DNA of 64,000 nt from Sipunculus nudus (taxonomy: Eukaryota; Annelida; Sipuncula; Golfingiida; Sipunculidae): contig CM049322.1 in the NCBI GenBank assembly GCA_026874595.1, positions 43,214,840 to 43,278,839 on the forward strand. Direction: 5' to 3'. Made by a program: the position numbers and the translations under genes. Below the pieces are notes generated by a model. It ran no database searches. It was given only the letters and a program-made list of their open reading frames with translations, and was not told the DNA's origin. Numbering within the stretch: the first letter of the stretch is position 1; the number at the start of each line of letters is the position of its first letter. Below, one piece after another: positions 23,833 to 37,400 of the stretch.

Positions 23833-26800
23833 TATATTTATGTAATAATATATATATATAATATGTATATTTATGTAATAATATATATACATATATATAT
23901 GTGTGTGTGTGTGTATATTATATACATATATATATATATATATTTATATACGTAGATGTGTATGTGTAAAGTAGGTCGTACGATATACAGGTATTTAACA
24001 GAGAGGTTATTATATACACCTCATAATTAATTATTTATGGTAAAACCACCAATGCCATTATAGAGGTCACCTACCTTCAGGCATCATAGCATTAGTTTAA
24101 TCATAAATAAAAATTAATGTTTTGGTGGAAGACAGTGTTGAGAATTGGCTTCTTTTCAAATGCATAATTATTTCCTTCAGTCATTCAAACAATACCTCCC
24201 TCCCGAAGTTATTTAAACCTTAAGTCAGCATTAAGCGTTATATTATTATTATTTCATATGTTCCTTTTTATTTTGTTTGCATTTAGCTTAGTGGTGTCAG
24301 TCAATTCTAACAGCGTCATTTCTACGGAAACAGCGACTTCAACGACCACTTCACCTACTTCCGTTTCGTTAGCGCATGCGCCACCGACCGACACTGAAAG
24401 AGTCGTGCATAAACTCAGCAGCGACGACTACAACAAACATATTAGACCGGACGAAAAAGAAGGTAACAGCTAAAACTCATTATTTTGCAAGTTTACTATA
24501 AAAAGTACTACTTAAAATTATATAGAAACGATCGAAATATAAACCATGTTTTTCAAAATGGCGGTTTTAAAACCAGCTAGTGCATATACAATATATAGAA
24601 TCTAATATAGAATCTAATATAGAATCTATAGTGTCCCTCTAAGAGAAGTGTTCCGATTTCGTGTTCTGGTGGTTCTAAATACCATAGCCTATCATATCAT
24701 AGGCATCCATTTTAATACAATGTCACACAAGTTGCTTGAATGGTTCCTGAGAACTGAATTCAATAATTCAATGCAATTTCAATTACGGTTCTTGAGATAA
24801 TTGAAAGATTTCCTAATTAACGTTTTGTCGGCCATATTAGATTTAAGAGTACATAACCCTCATCAAAAGGCCGTGTGATTAATCTGCCTTACATAGCTGG
24901 CGCCACTGTGCGGAAATGTAAGTATTTATCTGTCCATCTAAAAATAATACCAATAAATTGATTCAACATTTAATTGTGTATTTAATTGTGTTTAGTATTG
25001 ATTTCTTTCTCCGTTTACCTTATAGGTGTATCCACTACCGTGTACATCGATTTTCTCCTGGCGCATCTGAGTGTTTACAGCGAGGCTAGAATGGTGAGCG
25101 TCTATAATGTTCAAAAATTGATCTCCTGCACACATTCGTACGTACTGCACGCTTTCAAGCCGAAATCGAGTCATGGCGCCAGAAAAAGTAACTTACAAAA
25201 CTTAAGTAAATGGAACAAATATAGAGTATACTTCGACAATATACATCCCAAATATAACAAACAACATGTGTTTGTCAGTGAAACATATTTTTTATATTAA
25301 TTTACCTGTGGATCCTATTGCGGTGTAATATCCGGTATTGTCTATATAAACCAACAAAAGAAACCTATGCAGGTGCTTCCTTCGATAGTTTACGTGATAC
25401 AACTGTTTCCAGAATTGTTGAAGGTGTAAATGCACGGTGATAGTGCAGCGCACTTGTTGTAGTCTTTTCAGCATAATGCAAAAATATTAGCTGCATGCAT
25501 TAGCGGATTAACCTTTATTGCACGCTGACATAAGCAAGGGTGCCATGGGATCGAGAGTCCCATTTTGTTTACATTTACTGATCATACAACTCAGACGATG
25601 AATTGGTCAAATGTCAGGTCAAACATGCTTAAGTCCGTAACTGCCATCAGGGATTGATCATTTGGCACAATAGACCTTATCCCTGCTCGAGGGTTGCTTC
25701 AAGAGGCGCTTACTGGTGTCTAGACTGGTACCGACTCATTTATCTCTATTTAAAGGAAATAGAAAAGGCCGGTTCAACAACACTTAATGAGAAGAGCTCA
25801 TGACAAAATACGCCAAGTGAACCTCGCATTACCGCTTTACGTGTTGTGGGTCAGCTTTTTATACGTTTCAGCTCGCAGCCACATATAAAAATATATATAT
25901 TTTGTGACATATAGATAAAATTACCCATACGTATTTCATTTTTGTTTCGTTGGGCGTGTCATATCGGTCTCACTTCGGCTACGACCGGTCTTCAGTAATG
26001 TTGCTTTGTAACATACGTCCCATAAACAACCATCAGCTATGAACTTGAGTTCTTAGGCCTGAAAATATATTTTTTATCAAGCTTGATTAAGGAGTATTGT
26101 TTAAACTTTTGTATAATTTGTATTCGAGCGAACAAAACTCTAGAATGACGGATTGGTAAAACTAAAAATTTTGCAATAAAAAAAACTTGCGTAATACTTC
26201 GATTCCGAAGCATGCGACACTATTTGTTTACATTGAATTTAAGTCGCTTACAGACACATGGTGGGGTATAATGTAAGGTACCCAGCGACTACTTGTGTTT
26301 GTTTTGTGAAACATAACGTTAGCGTAAGACATTAAAGTTGAATACAAAAAGTTTCACTGCGTTGAGATGAAATATAAGTGAAGTTAACATTTAATCGAAA
26401 AGACAGATATCTTAAACTTCTAAATTGTCCAACGCTTAAATACAAGATGGCGATGAGAAGGAAAAGCGGTAATTTCTGTGAATAACAATAATCTTGTTCA
26501 AAGTTATTCCATTGCAAGTTCTTAATTTCATTTATAAATCATATTTTTTTGTCATAAAATGTGCTCTTGAAATCAGATTTCAGCATTTTAAATATAATAT
26601 TCTTTAGTTTGAAAGTCCTACTTCAGTGCATACAAAACGACATTAATATCCTCAGAAAATCAATTACCTATGATCCTCAGTTACCTATTGGTCAGCTATG
26701 CTGATAAGACTGTTGATTGACATCTTAGACTGTGATGTGGATCAGGGGGCAGGTTTGTGAGGTAACTTTAACATCTTGTTTCCTAACGTTGTCGTTTGAC

Positions 26801-28038
26801 GTAAACTAGAATAAGCAGAGGTTGAATGGGAACCAAGTTAACCAAGTTCCGCCTAATTTTTTTTGTATGCTTGGAAACATATTAATAAAATAAATATCTA
26901 AAGCTTTATATTCTGTTACATGGCACATTACTATGTTGTTAAATATTCCAGGATTTTGAAGCCACGCTGTTTTTCCGACAAACCTGGAAGGACAGGAGAT
27001 TAGTTGATCAGTCCCGGAAGCAGCAGGTGTTCCTGGACCATCTCTCCTTCCAGAAACTCTGGGTTCCCGACACCTTCCTTGTAAATGAACAGAAAGCTAA
27101 TTTACATACGGTCACAGTGCCAAACCGGCTGATAACAGTAGATCCGGATGGAACCATTGTCTACAGCCAAAAGTAAGACATATGAGTAGATATATATTTA
27201 TATAAATATATATATATATGTATATATATAGGACAAATAAGAAAAAAGTATATATAAAATAAAAGTATATATATATATATGTGTGTGTAGATGTGTAGAT
27301 TGGTTATGGTGTGTGTGTGATGGGGTGTGTGTGAGAGACAGACAAACAGGGAGAGAAAAAGACAAAGAGAGAGAAAGAAAGAGAGAGGTGGGAGACAAAA
27401 ACTTATTATAGACGCCCACACCCGAACCAACTGCTCCAGATGAATCTATCATTTCATCCAAAAATAAGATATTTTGAAAGCATACTTCTTTTTGTCAAAT
27501 AACCCAAATTTGCGCGATTAAACTAAAAAATTTCGTGAGTAAGTGTCGTGGAATACATTGGAACGAATTTGGAACGAACTGGCAAATAAAATGTTATTGA
27601 TTTTAATTGTTATCCGCATTCTGTACATATAATGAATTGTAGTTTTAGTTTTTTACCGGCTAGTTCGGATAAGTAAGTACACATATTGAGGTAAAATATG
27701 CCACATGGTCACAGTGACAACCAGTTTGAAAATTCATTTTTACCCGATGACATCAGTATATATGGTCTAATGGTTCATTTTCTAAATTATCTCTGTAATG
27801 CCCAAGTCTGTTAATTATGATCACCCGTTAAGCTCAAGTTCGGTTTGAAGGGAGAACACAGTTTTTTAAATCATAAAAATGAATTTTTTATTCGTTGGCA
27901 TACATGGAGTAGCAACATTGTGATTTGTGTTTCAGGGTCACAGCAACATTCACGTGTGAATTTTTACTTCAGAAGTTTCCACACGATAACCAGACATGCA
28001 ACATATTTATTGAAAGTTGTAAGTACTCGTTCATACAC

Positions 28039-28091
<53 letters not shown>

Positions 28092-28131
28092 GATATTAAT
28101 TGTAATTATAATTATAGTAATATTTATTATT

Positions 28132-28228
<97 letters not shown>

Positions 28229-28892
28229 GTAGTTGTAACGGTATTGTAGTAATAGTGGTTGTAGTAAAAGTAGATAATATTTCCCATTCATCGATTTCAA
28301 ATTTTTCATGTTTTCCTGTACTTTCATTCAATAGATTCCATGTGTAAGAAGGTTTCGATGCCTCATTTAATATTAAATAATAGGAATAACTTAATGAAGA
28401 TTTCATTGATCATTTGATAAGCACTGTTTTGTTTTAATAGATGAATACATATCTTTCTTTGAGTATGAGAAAGCAGCTTATATAAACTCCTTAGTATGTG
28501 TTTTATGATGAAATCACCACTTTCTGTATTCCTTCTGTGGTAGGGCTGTATCAATATATCGATATATCGATACGAATCGATACACGACGTCGATACGATA
28601 ACCGAAATGCGTTGCATGCTGTATCGGTTGTATCGATGTAAAACATTGATTGCTAAGGAATAGGGTTTAAATATAACCTTGAAGATTTATAAAGCTAAAT
28701 GCACTGTATATTTGTTGCTTTGGCTTTTAAGACTTGATAAGAAATGTTTATACGCATGCACGTCAGTACTTCCATGACAAGCAGGGGCATGTAAGCGATA
28801 ATGGGAAAATGATACTGACTTTCCTCTTTATTAATGAAATCGATATTCACATCACATATTGCTACTAGGAACAAGTATATTCACGTGTATAT

Positions 28893-28937
<45 letters not shown>

Positions 28938-31420
28938 GTGTGCGTGTGAATCAAACTTATTCGCTTAATGGTATAGTGAAACCCCGGGCTGCAGGCGGAC
29001 ACCCTTCTGGGGCGGACACCCCGCCTAACCGACACTTTTTGGGCCGAAAGAGCGTTTTTACTACTTTAAGAACCCCATTAAGGCCCGGCCACACCGAACA
29101 TTGCGCTGCGCTGCAAAGCGCTGCAAATAAACGGCTGAGCATTTTTGCGGCGCTGCACAGCGGAGAAAGTTGAATTTTTTTCAGCTTTTTTTTCCCGGGA
29201 TGCACAGCACGGCGCATCGCAGCGTTCGGTGTGGCCAGGCCTTTAGGACGGATTGCCCCGTCATTCAGGAAAACAACACTTTTTTGTCCGCCCGATGGCA
29301 AAAGTCACCCCGGCTAACGGAGACCCAAGCGGCCGCCCCGATCGAAGTCGTCAGGAATACATTGAAATTGCAAATATGGTCTGCTTCTGGTACGCCTTAT
29401 ACCACTTAAATGTTCTCATGATTTTGGCATGATTATAAGAACGGAGCTAGTTTTACTCAAGTTGCCTTATTTTTCAGCTGGAAGATTCATTTAGGTATCA
29501 TTTTATCAATAACAGCCCCCCCCCCCCCCCCAAAAAAAAAAATGACGGAATTTACGAAGTTTCTATTGTGCCGAGCTTTCAGTGAAGCAACATATTTATT
29601 CTGAATTTGCACCACATCATTTTATCATAGGCCCAGAAGCGAGGATAATGACGTAACTGTTACACACCCTGACGATAACAGTCATGAGTCATGGCCTATC
29701 GCGATATCAGCGATATCAACCAATCCCCCGATCCTGTAACATTTGCATCACGGAAATCAGTCTCAACTACCAATTATCAGACATATATGATATCATGCAT
29801 TGATTTATCATATTTGCTGACCCTCCCAAAATTTTTTAACAAAACTTGAACGAGATGTCAGAAATTAAAATATGTAATAAGCGATTCTTTAATTATAAAG
29901 GAAAGACTGAGTAATTGAGAAATTTTACAGACCCAATGCAGAAATGTATATGTCGAGACGAGTAAGTCCTGTTGATGTCAATCAATGTAAGAATATAAAT
30001 TTTAATAATAGGTAATGGCGATAATGTTCCAGTTAATATAAAAAGCCTAATTCAAAAATAATTGAAAAATAAATAAAAAATAAATCACAACAACTGGTAG
30101 CATTAAATTTTATTCACATGTAACACATATATAAGGTTAAATATTAAAGAAAAAATACCGGTTTTTTATGGTTGATAAAGTCCCATACTTGGGTCTCCGA
30201 CAAGTTGCCGCAGCCGGACCTCCTGAGCCCGACTCCCTCTGGGGCGGATACCCCGCTTTAACGGACAAATTGTCCAGTCCCGTGACTGTCCGCCCCAGAG
30301 AGGTTTCACTGTATATCATTTTATCGTAAAATAAATGGTTAAAGCCTGGGGACAAATTCTGTTCACACAGCAGATTGACTAACTCTAAAAAAGCCATAAG
30401 AATTATCACAAATAGCAAATACAATGCCCACACTAAACCAATTTTTAAGTCATTAAAAATCCTTAAAATTAATGACATCTTCAGACTAAATATATTAAAA
30501 TTTTACTAAAATTACAGCCATGAAGCGCTACCAAATTTTTTACAAACATTTAATTTTTCAACAAGGACCATGACACACGAACATGACACAAGACGTAAAG
30601 ATACCCTCGTTACAAATAAAACCAGACCTTAGATAGCAGATAGCTGTCTGAGAAACATAATACCAAAAGTCATAAATGAAACCGACTAAATCATTGTCGA
30701 CAAAATCTTCACTCATAGTCTTCAAGGTTTGATTTGCTACATCAAACAACATATTATACATTATTATAAAGACAAATGCCTTCAGATAAACTGCTACATC
30801 TGTAACAAAGCCGTAAAAAATTTTGTTTAAATCAATAACAAACTATAATTTCAGTAATTCAACTTGTAAATCTTCTCACTTTTTTTTTTTACAAATTTTC
30901 TCATTAAATCATATAGTATCAAAAATTTAGAATATATAACCATTTAACTTCCATATTTATGTACAATTTCTCTCTCTCCATGTTTCATGCTAAGGGGGGC
31001 TGTAGTGTCAGCGGATTAAAATCCTTAACAAGTCTCCAGACATAATAAAAACAAAAATATTGACATGCTTAATATATTTTGTATGGATGCTTTACTTTTA
31101 TGTCGAATAAAATATTTCTCTCTCTCTCTCTCATACACACACACACACACACACTAATGGATTCTTATTCACAGACATATACAAAACTGTGTATTTACAT
31201 GACACAAAAAATACAGCCTATGACCTTTCCCATCAAATGCAATAAAACTGTTTGTGCGGGGGGGGGATGCAAAGGGCTCAAAGTAGATAGAGATTTTGGT
31301 AGTTTTAATTGGATAGATTTTGATGATTAAAATCAACTGGTCTGGTTATGTATTTAATATCAAGCTTAAGCTGTTCAACTTGGGTGCATGTCATACGGAA
31401 TATGTGCTATATTAAAGGGA

Positions 31421-31473
<53 letters not shown>

Positions 31474-34400
31474 TATATAAACAAGAAACAGAGCTTTTAT
31501 TAAGAAATGATATACAAAGAGAAATGAAGCGTATCGTCAATACGTATCGGTATCGAATTAACTGTATCGCAATACGTATTGTACCGGATGAGGCGGACCG
31601 ATACCTAGCCCTATTCTGTGGTATTTAAAAAATGTTCCATTTCATATGCATTATATAACATAACGCATAAAACTTGATGTGGACAATGATATATTCAGTT
31701 TTGGACACAGCTAAAAGATTCCACCAGTATGGTCCAATGTACCATTTTAAACAACTATGGGGGCGAGTTTCATGTCTAAGGTTGTCCTGAGGTAGAACTT
31801 TATGTATCAGGACATGTCCTTTTTTTAAATATGGATACGTAGATTTATTAATTTATTTCATGGTATAAAAATAATTATCATAACTATTCTAAAGGACCAG
31901 ATTTTGCTTGTCTCCTTTCCTATATTTACTCATAAGTAACTAAATAATAAATGTTACTTATATTTGATTGCATTTAACAGAATAAATAACGAAACTATAT
32001 ATTTTGTTACGAAGAAACATTGCTCAGGGAAAAACACTGGGCCGATCCGGAAGTCGAACCCATGTCCATGGCGCACAAGTCCGGCGAACTAACCGCTTCG
32101 CTAACAAATCAAGCTTCACTAGCGAGATAGTTCAGTCCGCTTTTATGTCACCCCGTAACACACCCCCTCTTAAGAGCGTTCTGCTATCATCATGGGACCA
32201 ATTATCTCAGGAGTCAAACTTTGGTGAGCTTATTCCCTTGGCCACAAAGTTTACCGTCACGTTGGACGAGCCCCCATTTTGTTACGAAGACAAATTAATC
32301 AGGGGAAAACATTGGGCCGATCCCATATTCCAACCCATGTTGGTGGCGCACAAGTCCGGCGAACCAACCGCTTCGCTAGCAAAGTAAGCTTCACTAGCGA
32401 GACAGTTCAGTCCGCTTTTATGTCATCCCGTAACATCATAAATATTCATATAGGCAAGAACCCTGATAAAACGTTTATGTTTTAATGCAGATGGTCAAAC
32501 AGCAGATAATATCGTGTATGAGTGGAAGAATTTGCCGGAAGTCGTCCAGGTGCCCGACAGACTGACACTTCCGGAATATGAGTTCATGGGGTACCAACTG
32601 AAGGATTGTACCAAGAGATATGTCACAGGTAAGCGAAGGTCAGGGGAACCAATTAATATACATTCTTTATTATTTACAAGTTTACTCGAGAACAAATGAT
32701 GAATTTTAGTTTATTACTTAGGTTTTTAAGAAAATATATAATATAGCAGTATCATTTTTAAGCGTCACCATCGAAGATAAAGAACATATGGATCATTAAA
32801 GGGTGGACTAAACAAAATTTATTGCATGAGAAGGCTGTCATCAAAGTTTTGTAGGGCGATAAAATGAAATATATTGGAAAAAAACGTTTACTTGATTGTT
32901 ATTTTCCTTAGAAATTATCAGTCGAGACTCCCCAGGAATACCTGCTGCCGCATGTAAGGCAGGAGTCTTTTCCTACCAATGCCGACAGTTCATGATTAAT
33001 GAGAAAAAAATGCTGTACTGCAGAGTTGATTATTTTCATTAAATTAAATTTGTATTAGCTTGGCTTTTTCAATGTTCTCGTGGTTTGTATCGGTACATTC
33101 TGGTTAAATGCCGTCTTGGAATCGACCTCAGTTGGCTATAGACTTTGAATGATACTCTAGTTCATCTCCGCAAAAGTGTGAGCATAAACATGATACAATC
33201 TGGGCCAAGTCTGAGGCCAGACTATACTATCCAACTCAGGCTAAAGTTTAACTGAGGTTGGATTAGAATTAGGTTTTCACTGAAGTTGGTTTCTGCTTTA
33301 AAGTAGCCAGGGTTAAGGTTTGGGCAGGATATGGAGTGAGGCTTATAAGCTGAGATTTATTTTAATATATTGATCATATAAATTGTTACAATAAATGAAA
33401 CGCGGCACTTTTTTTGTGAATCTCATAGTGCCGTTGTTAGTATCTAAAGATTTATTTATTTATTTATTTACATTATGTTTATACAGGGAAAACCAATCAG
33501 TTTAAATTAAACTGGTCTTACTTGGTGCCCTGTATCAGTACATATAAAACATACAATGACTAAACTATCAATACAATGCATAAAATAATACCATGACTAA
33601 AAATATAAACATGAACATATGGACTCAAATCATAAAAGCATATTAAGAGAGTTAAGAAAGTATATCAATATATACATCTATAGACAGAAGGAGTAAACTA
33701 AAATATCACATTAAATCAGTATATATATACATGCAAATATGCGAGGCGTACGAACCAATAATATTACAATAATCTCTAGCATTTGTGGACCTGATCATTG
33801 TTAGATTCAGTTAAATACGTATGAAATTAATTTACAGTTGTTGTATGATCTATGAAATGATAAAAGAATGAGTGCTACATGTATAAAACGCAAATTTATG
33901 CAAATATAACATGTGTCATATAGAACATACAGTTGCTAAAATTTCCAATTTGATTCGTTTCTTAAAAGATGCACAAGTTATGGCTGACTTAGATTCATTG
34001 GATAAACTATTCCATACTTTTGGCCCCATATATAGTAAAGATGGACGAAACCGGAGGACCCTGAAAAACTGCTACAATCTACTCTGATCGTCAATTTTCA
34101 AATCGAAACCAGGCCGCCTTAGGGTTGCAACAGGCTGTATCTTTGCCTTTTTTGTCTGCCTTATCTTGTACCATTCCATATCACGACTTCTCTGGTATTT
34201 CAGGTGATTTTAGCTGTAAGTACGTGAGTCTGCTTATGAAGAGGAACATCGGTTACTACGTTATCAGAGTGTTTATACCGAGCGCCCTGATCGTCATGCT
34301 GTCCTGGGTGTCCTACTGGATAGACTACAGGTCCGTCCCCGCCCGGGTCTCTCTCAGTCTCCTTACGGTTCTCACAATCACCACACAGGCGACCAGTGTC

Positions 34401-37400
34401 AACGCCAGGCTGCCCGCCGTGTCCTACATAAAGGCAATTGACGTGTGGATGTCCGTCTGCCTTGTTTTCGTGTTTGGTGGATTGATTGAATATTCCATCG
34501 TAAATGTCATGGCTCGGAGCTCAAAGGATAAGGCAGCAGAGAAGAAGGTAAGATATTGTAAACTAGATCGGTGTGAGTGTGTGTGTGTAGTCGTGCGACT
34601 ACCTGGATTGCGCGGCTGGCTCTTAATCAAGCTTTCTTGTGCTTTACACAATGTCATGCTTCAGAACAATGGTTCACATTATCACTAGCTTAACTCATAT
34701 TAACATGTATACCTATAAATGGGGCGTTCTCCTCGTTGACATTGGAACCTTCTTTTGTCACAAGTTTACATGATCCTTTAATTAAAAATAAATCCATGTG
34801 TTCAAGATTAGACCACAATAAATTTAATGGATTGTTCCTTGGCTGTTAAAATAAATACCTCGGTCCCACGGACACTCGCGACAACTGGCCAAGTACTCGC
34901 GATAGAAAATTATGCAGAGACCTCTCTAATGAGGTGCAAGCATTGAAATTTGGTTGCAAAGTTTTGTCGAACGATAATAGCGGCAAAATATCAGCGAACC
35001 TCACAGAAGCTTCGGAAATTAATACCTATTACATGATCTGTTGAATTAAAATATATCCATTTATTATCCCTGATACATCTGTGATTTTTCGGCAAAGATT
35101 GGATATGCATCTGTAACAGTCCTGGAATGTCAGAAATGCCGACAAGCCATCTGAGAACATTCAGCAAGCATCACTGATGCATAGGCAATCATTTGCCGAA
35201 CTATTCCCCGAACACAGCAAGAGGCCAAAGCCTCAGTGAGACTGAGGTCATGTGCCTCCGTATAAATTACATAAATATCCATTTTAAATCTGTTTGCGCA
35301 ACGTTCCTTATAGGCAAACCTACCAACCAATGAACTAAGAGAAAACATAAAGTCTTGACAGAGATATAAGCAATTTGAGATTTATACTAATCTTATTCCG
35401 AGTATACCCAGGCATATATGTGCACAACATGTGAAATGAACCATCGTCCCTGTATTTTAAATGAATCTCGTGTAAGCTTGTGATGACATTCTCCCTGACA
35501 TGCTTTAAATTCGGTTGATAACAAAATAAAAGTGACATGTCAAGCGTGCTGCCCGCTATCGTACAAGTGATGAGCAAATTAACTGACTCAGTACAGTTAC
35601 TAAATGCTATTTAACTATGGCCAAAGACGGGGAAATTCTGATTTTCAGATACTCTGTTTGCTAATACGAATATTATTCAACTTCACGACATGCAACTGGA
35701 AATCGACAGGATGTTGTTAATATAAATACTAATAGTACTCAAACTCAGGCGTATAATATATTAAATATGAATCTTATTTATATGTTTTGTGACCATGCCC
35801 ATCATGACTCTTTAACTTATAAAAATTATCGTAAAGTACACCCTTTGCTCCTTTACTTTAAAAATGCATCTTCTAAACAAGTGTGAGCATTACGAGTAGT
35901 GGCCGTCTGACTTGTATGGGGCGCATGAAAAAAAAACTAAGATTAAAGGTGTCCATTCACCTGCCTTTTGAAACGAATTGATTTGATTTCTGTCCTTCTA
36001 TGCACATGTGAAGATACATGTATTGATAATCTAAGGCTAAATCCGCTTATGTTCCAGAAGTTCTTATATATGACGCCTCTGTGAAGGATGTATGAACTTG
36101 CTTATCAACAACATGTTTGAAAACACAGCTCTGTTGACAAAAAGGGAAACATGTAACCTACGCCATTTTCCAAACGCAAAGTGTATGAACGCAAAGTGTA
36201 GCAGTCTCTGTACTATTGCCCCTACGGTAGGCTGGTAGGGTTTTATTAGGTTATTGTCTTCGAGATGCTTATTAAGCCTGGCTGCAACAACCTTCTCTAA
36301 GAGCTTGGACACGTATGACTTTCCGCCAGATACCCTTGTTGAATTTGTTTTGATTCTTTTGACGGGACCCCACATATTATAAACACATTGATAAAAACAT
36401 AACTAGCAGCCTGTGTGCGGTGTTATCCACGTTTTCTGGCATATTTTTATAACAGCTCCAAGGGATTACCTATAGTTTAGAAAGATCAGATAGGTTTTAG
36501 ACCCCCTTTAAACAGTGAATTCAGATACGATGCTTTGAGAAGGAAGGCTTATTCTCAGTGATGAGTTTATTTTCATAACAATATCTGGGTCACTATGAGT
36601 TTTGTGGGTTGTTCGGTTTTCTTAGCTGTCCCCATCGTAGCTGTCACCATCGATGCTTTTTGTTATTCTTCAGTCTGTATTTAAGCTAGATCTCCAAAAC
36701 GTTAATTTTCAAAAACTGACTTTTGATGGATGTAATAGTCATTTGTGATTTGCACCTGATATATACTTTTGATCTTGACCTAATTCCCCAAGTCATACGC
36801 CATATAGCCTGTTTCTTATTATCGCTCAGTCCTGCCTGTGTTTACTCTGACTCTCCAGCCGGGGCGTTTTTTAATTTATTCAGATTATTTAGTAGATTTG
36901 CACTGCTGTTGATTATTTGTAAACTTGGCCTGAGTTTAATGGCCTCTTGCCCGTTACTGCATCCATGCTCACTTGCGGGTAACGGGGCAAGGGGATCAGG
37001 GAGAAGGCTTCCCCGGTGATCGCTCGACGATTGCGGGTATCTAAGTTTTGTTATACATTTATATTCGGCAAAGGCCTATTTTAGGCCTTGTATGATTATC
37101 CTTTACTTATCGACTGGACATTAACACCCAGTGTCAGTCGATGAAAAAAATAAGTCAATAATTCAATAGAAAATGTCTGCTTAAAATAGAGAATTTTTAT
37201 TTCAGGAGTTGCAAATTCTGGGCACCATAACACAATGACCATTAGGACACCTGTATTCGTTACCATGACGACACGTCGATTAACGTAAAATCATTTCCCA
37301 ATTTTCTCACCTTTCGGACGTTTTTCTACGGGATAACTCATATTTTGTTTTCATGTATAAAGTATTACTCATGGTATTATGTTTTAACAACAAAAGCAGG

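Larger units (their letters stand above)
28541..31613. mobile_element. hAT-like element, 3.07 kb, in intron 5
   Basis: The ends read TAGGGCTGTATC (left) and, reverse-complemented, TAGGGCTAGGTATC (right). They are flanked by a perfect 8-bp direct repeat TTCTGTGG at 28533-28540 and 31614-31621. TAGGGCT-type ends with 8-bp target duplications are typical of hAT elements. Both ends are rich in ATCGAT/GTATCG subterminal motifs. No hAT transposase frame was found; the interior has been taken over by a pogo-like element and a LINE remnant, so the copy is non-autonomous. Confidence 0.8.

Noticed and set aside
24258-24286. ATG at 24258 as start of the channel gene
   Set aside because: It lies in the pyrimidine-rich tract of a strong acceptor, and a proper upstream leader exon with matching phase exists at 23445-23479.
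27969-28406. Poly-isoleucine frames on both strands, also at 1233-1595
   Set aside because: Products of AAT/ATT arrays. Only the non-repeat part of 1233-1595 was kept as a possible exon.
28957-29409. 114- and 79-codon frames on both strands
   Set aside because: Run through the nested pogo-like and Harbinger-like ends; GC-rich palindromes avoid stops by composition.
32004-32387. 127-codon open frame, and a related frame at 32279-32485
   Set aside because: Both read through the tRNA-derived SINE pair; similarity between them is due to the repeat.
34125-34203. N-terminal extension of the open frame before channel exon 7
   Set aside because: Intron sequence; the CAG acceptor at 34201-34203 and phase match with exon 6 define the exon.
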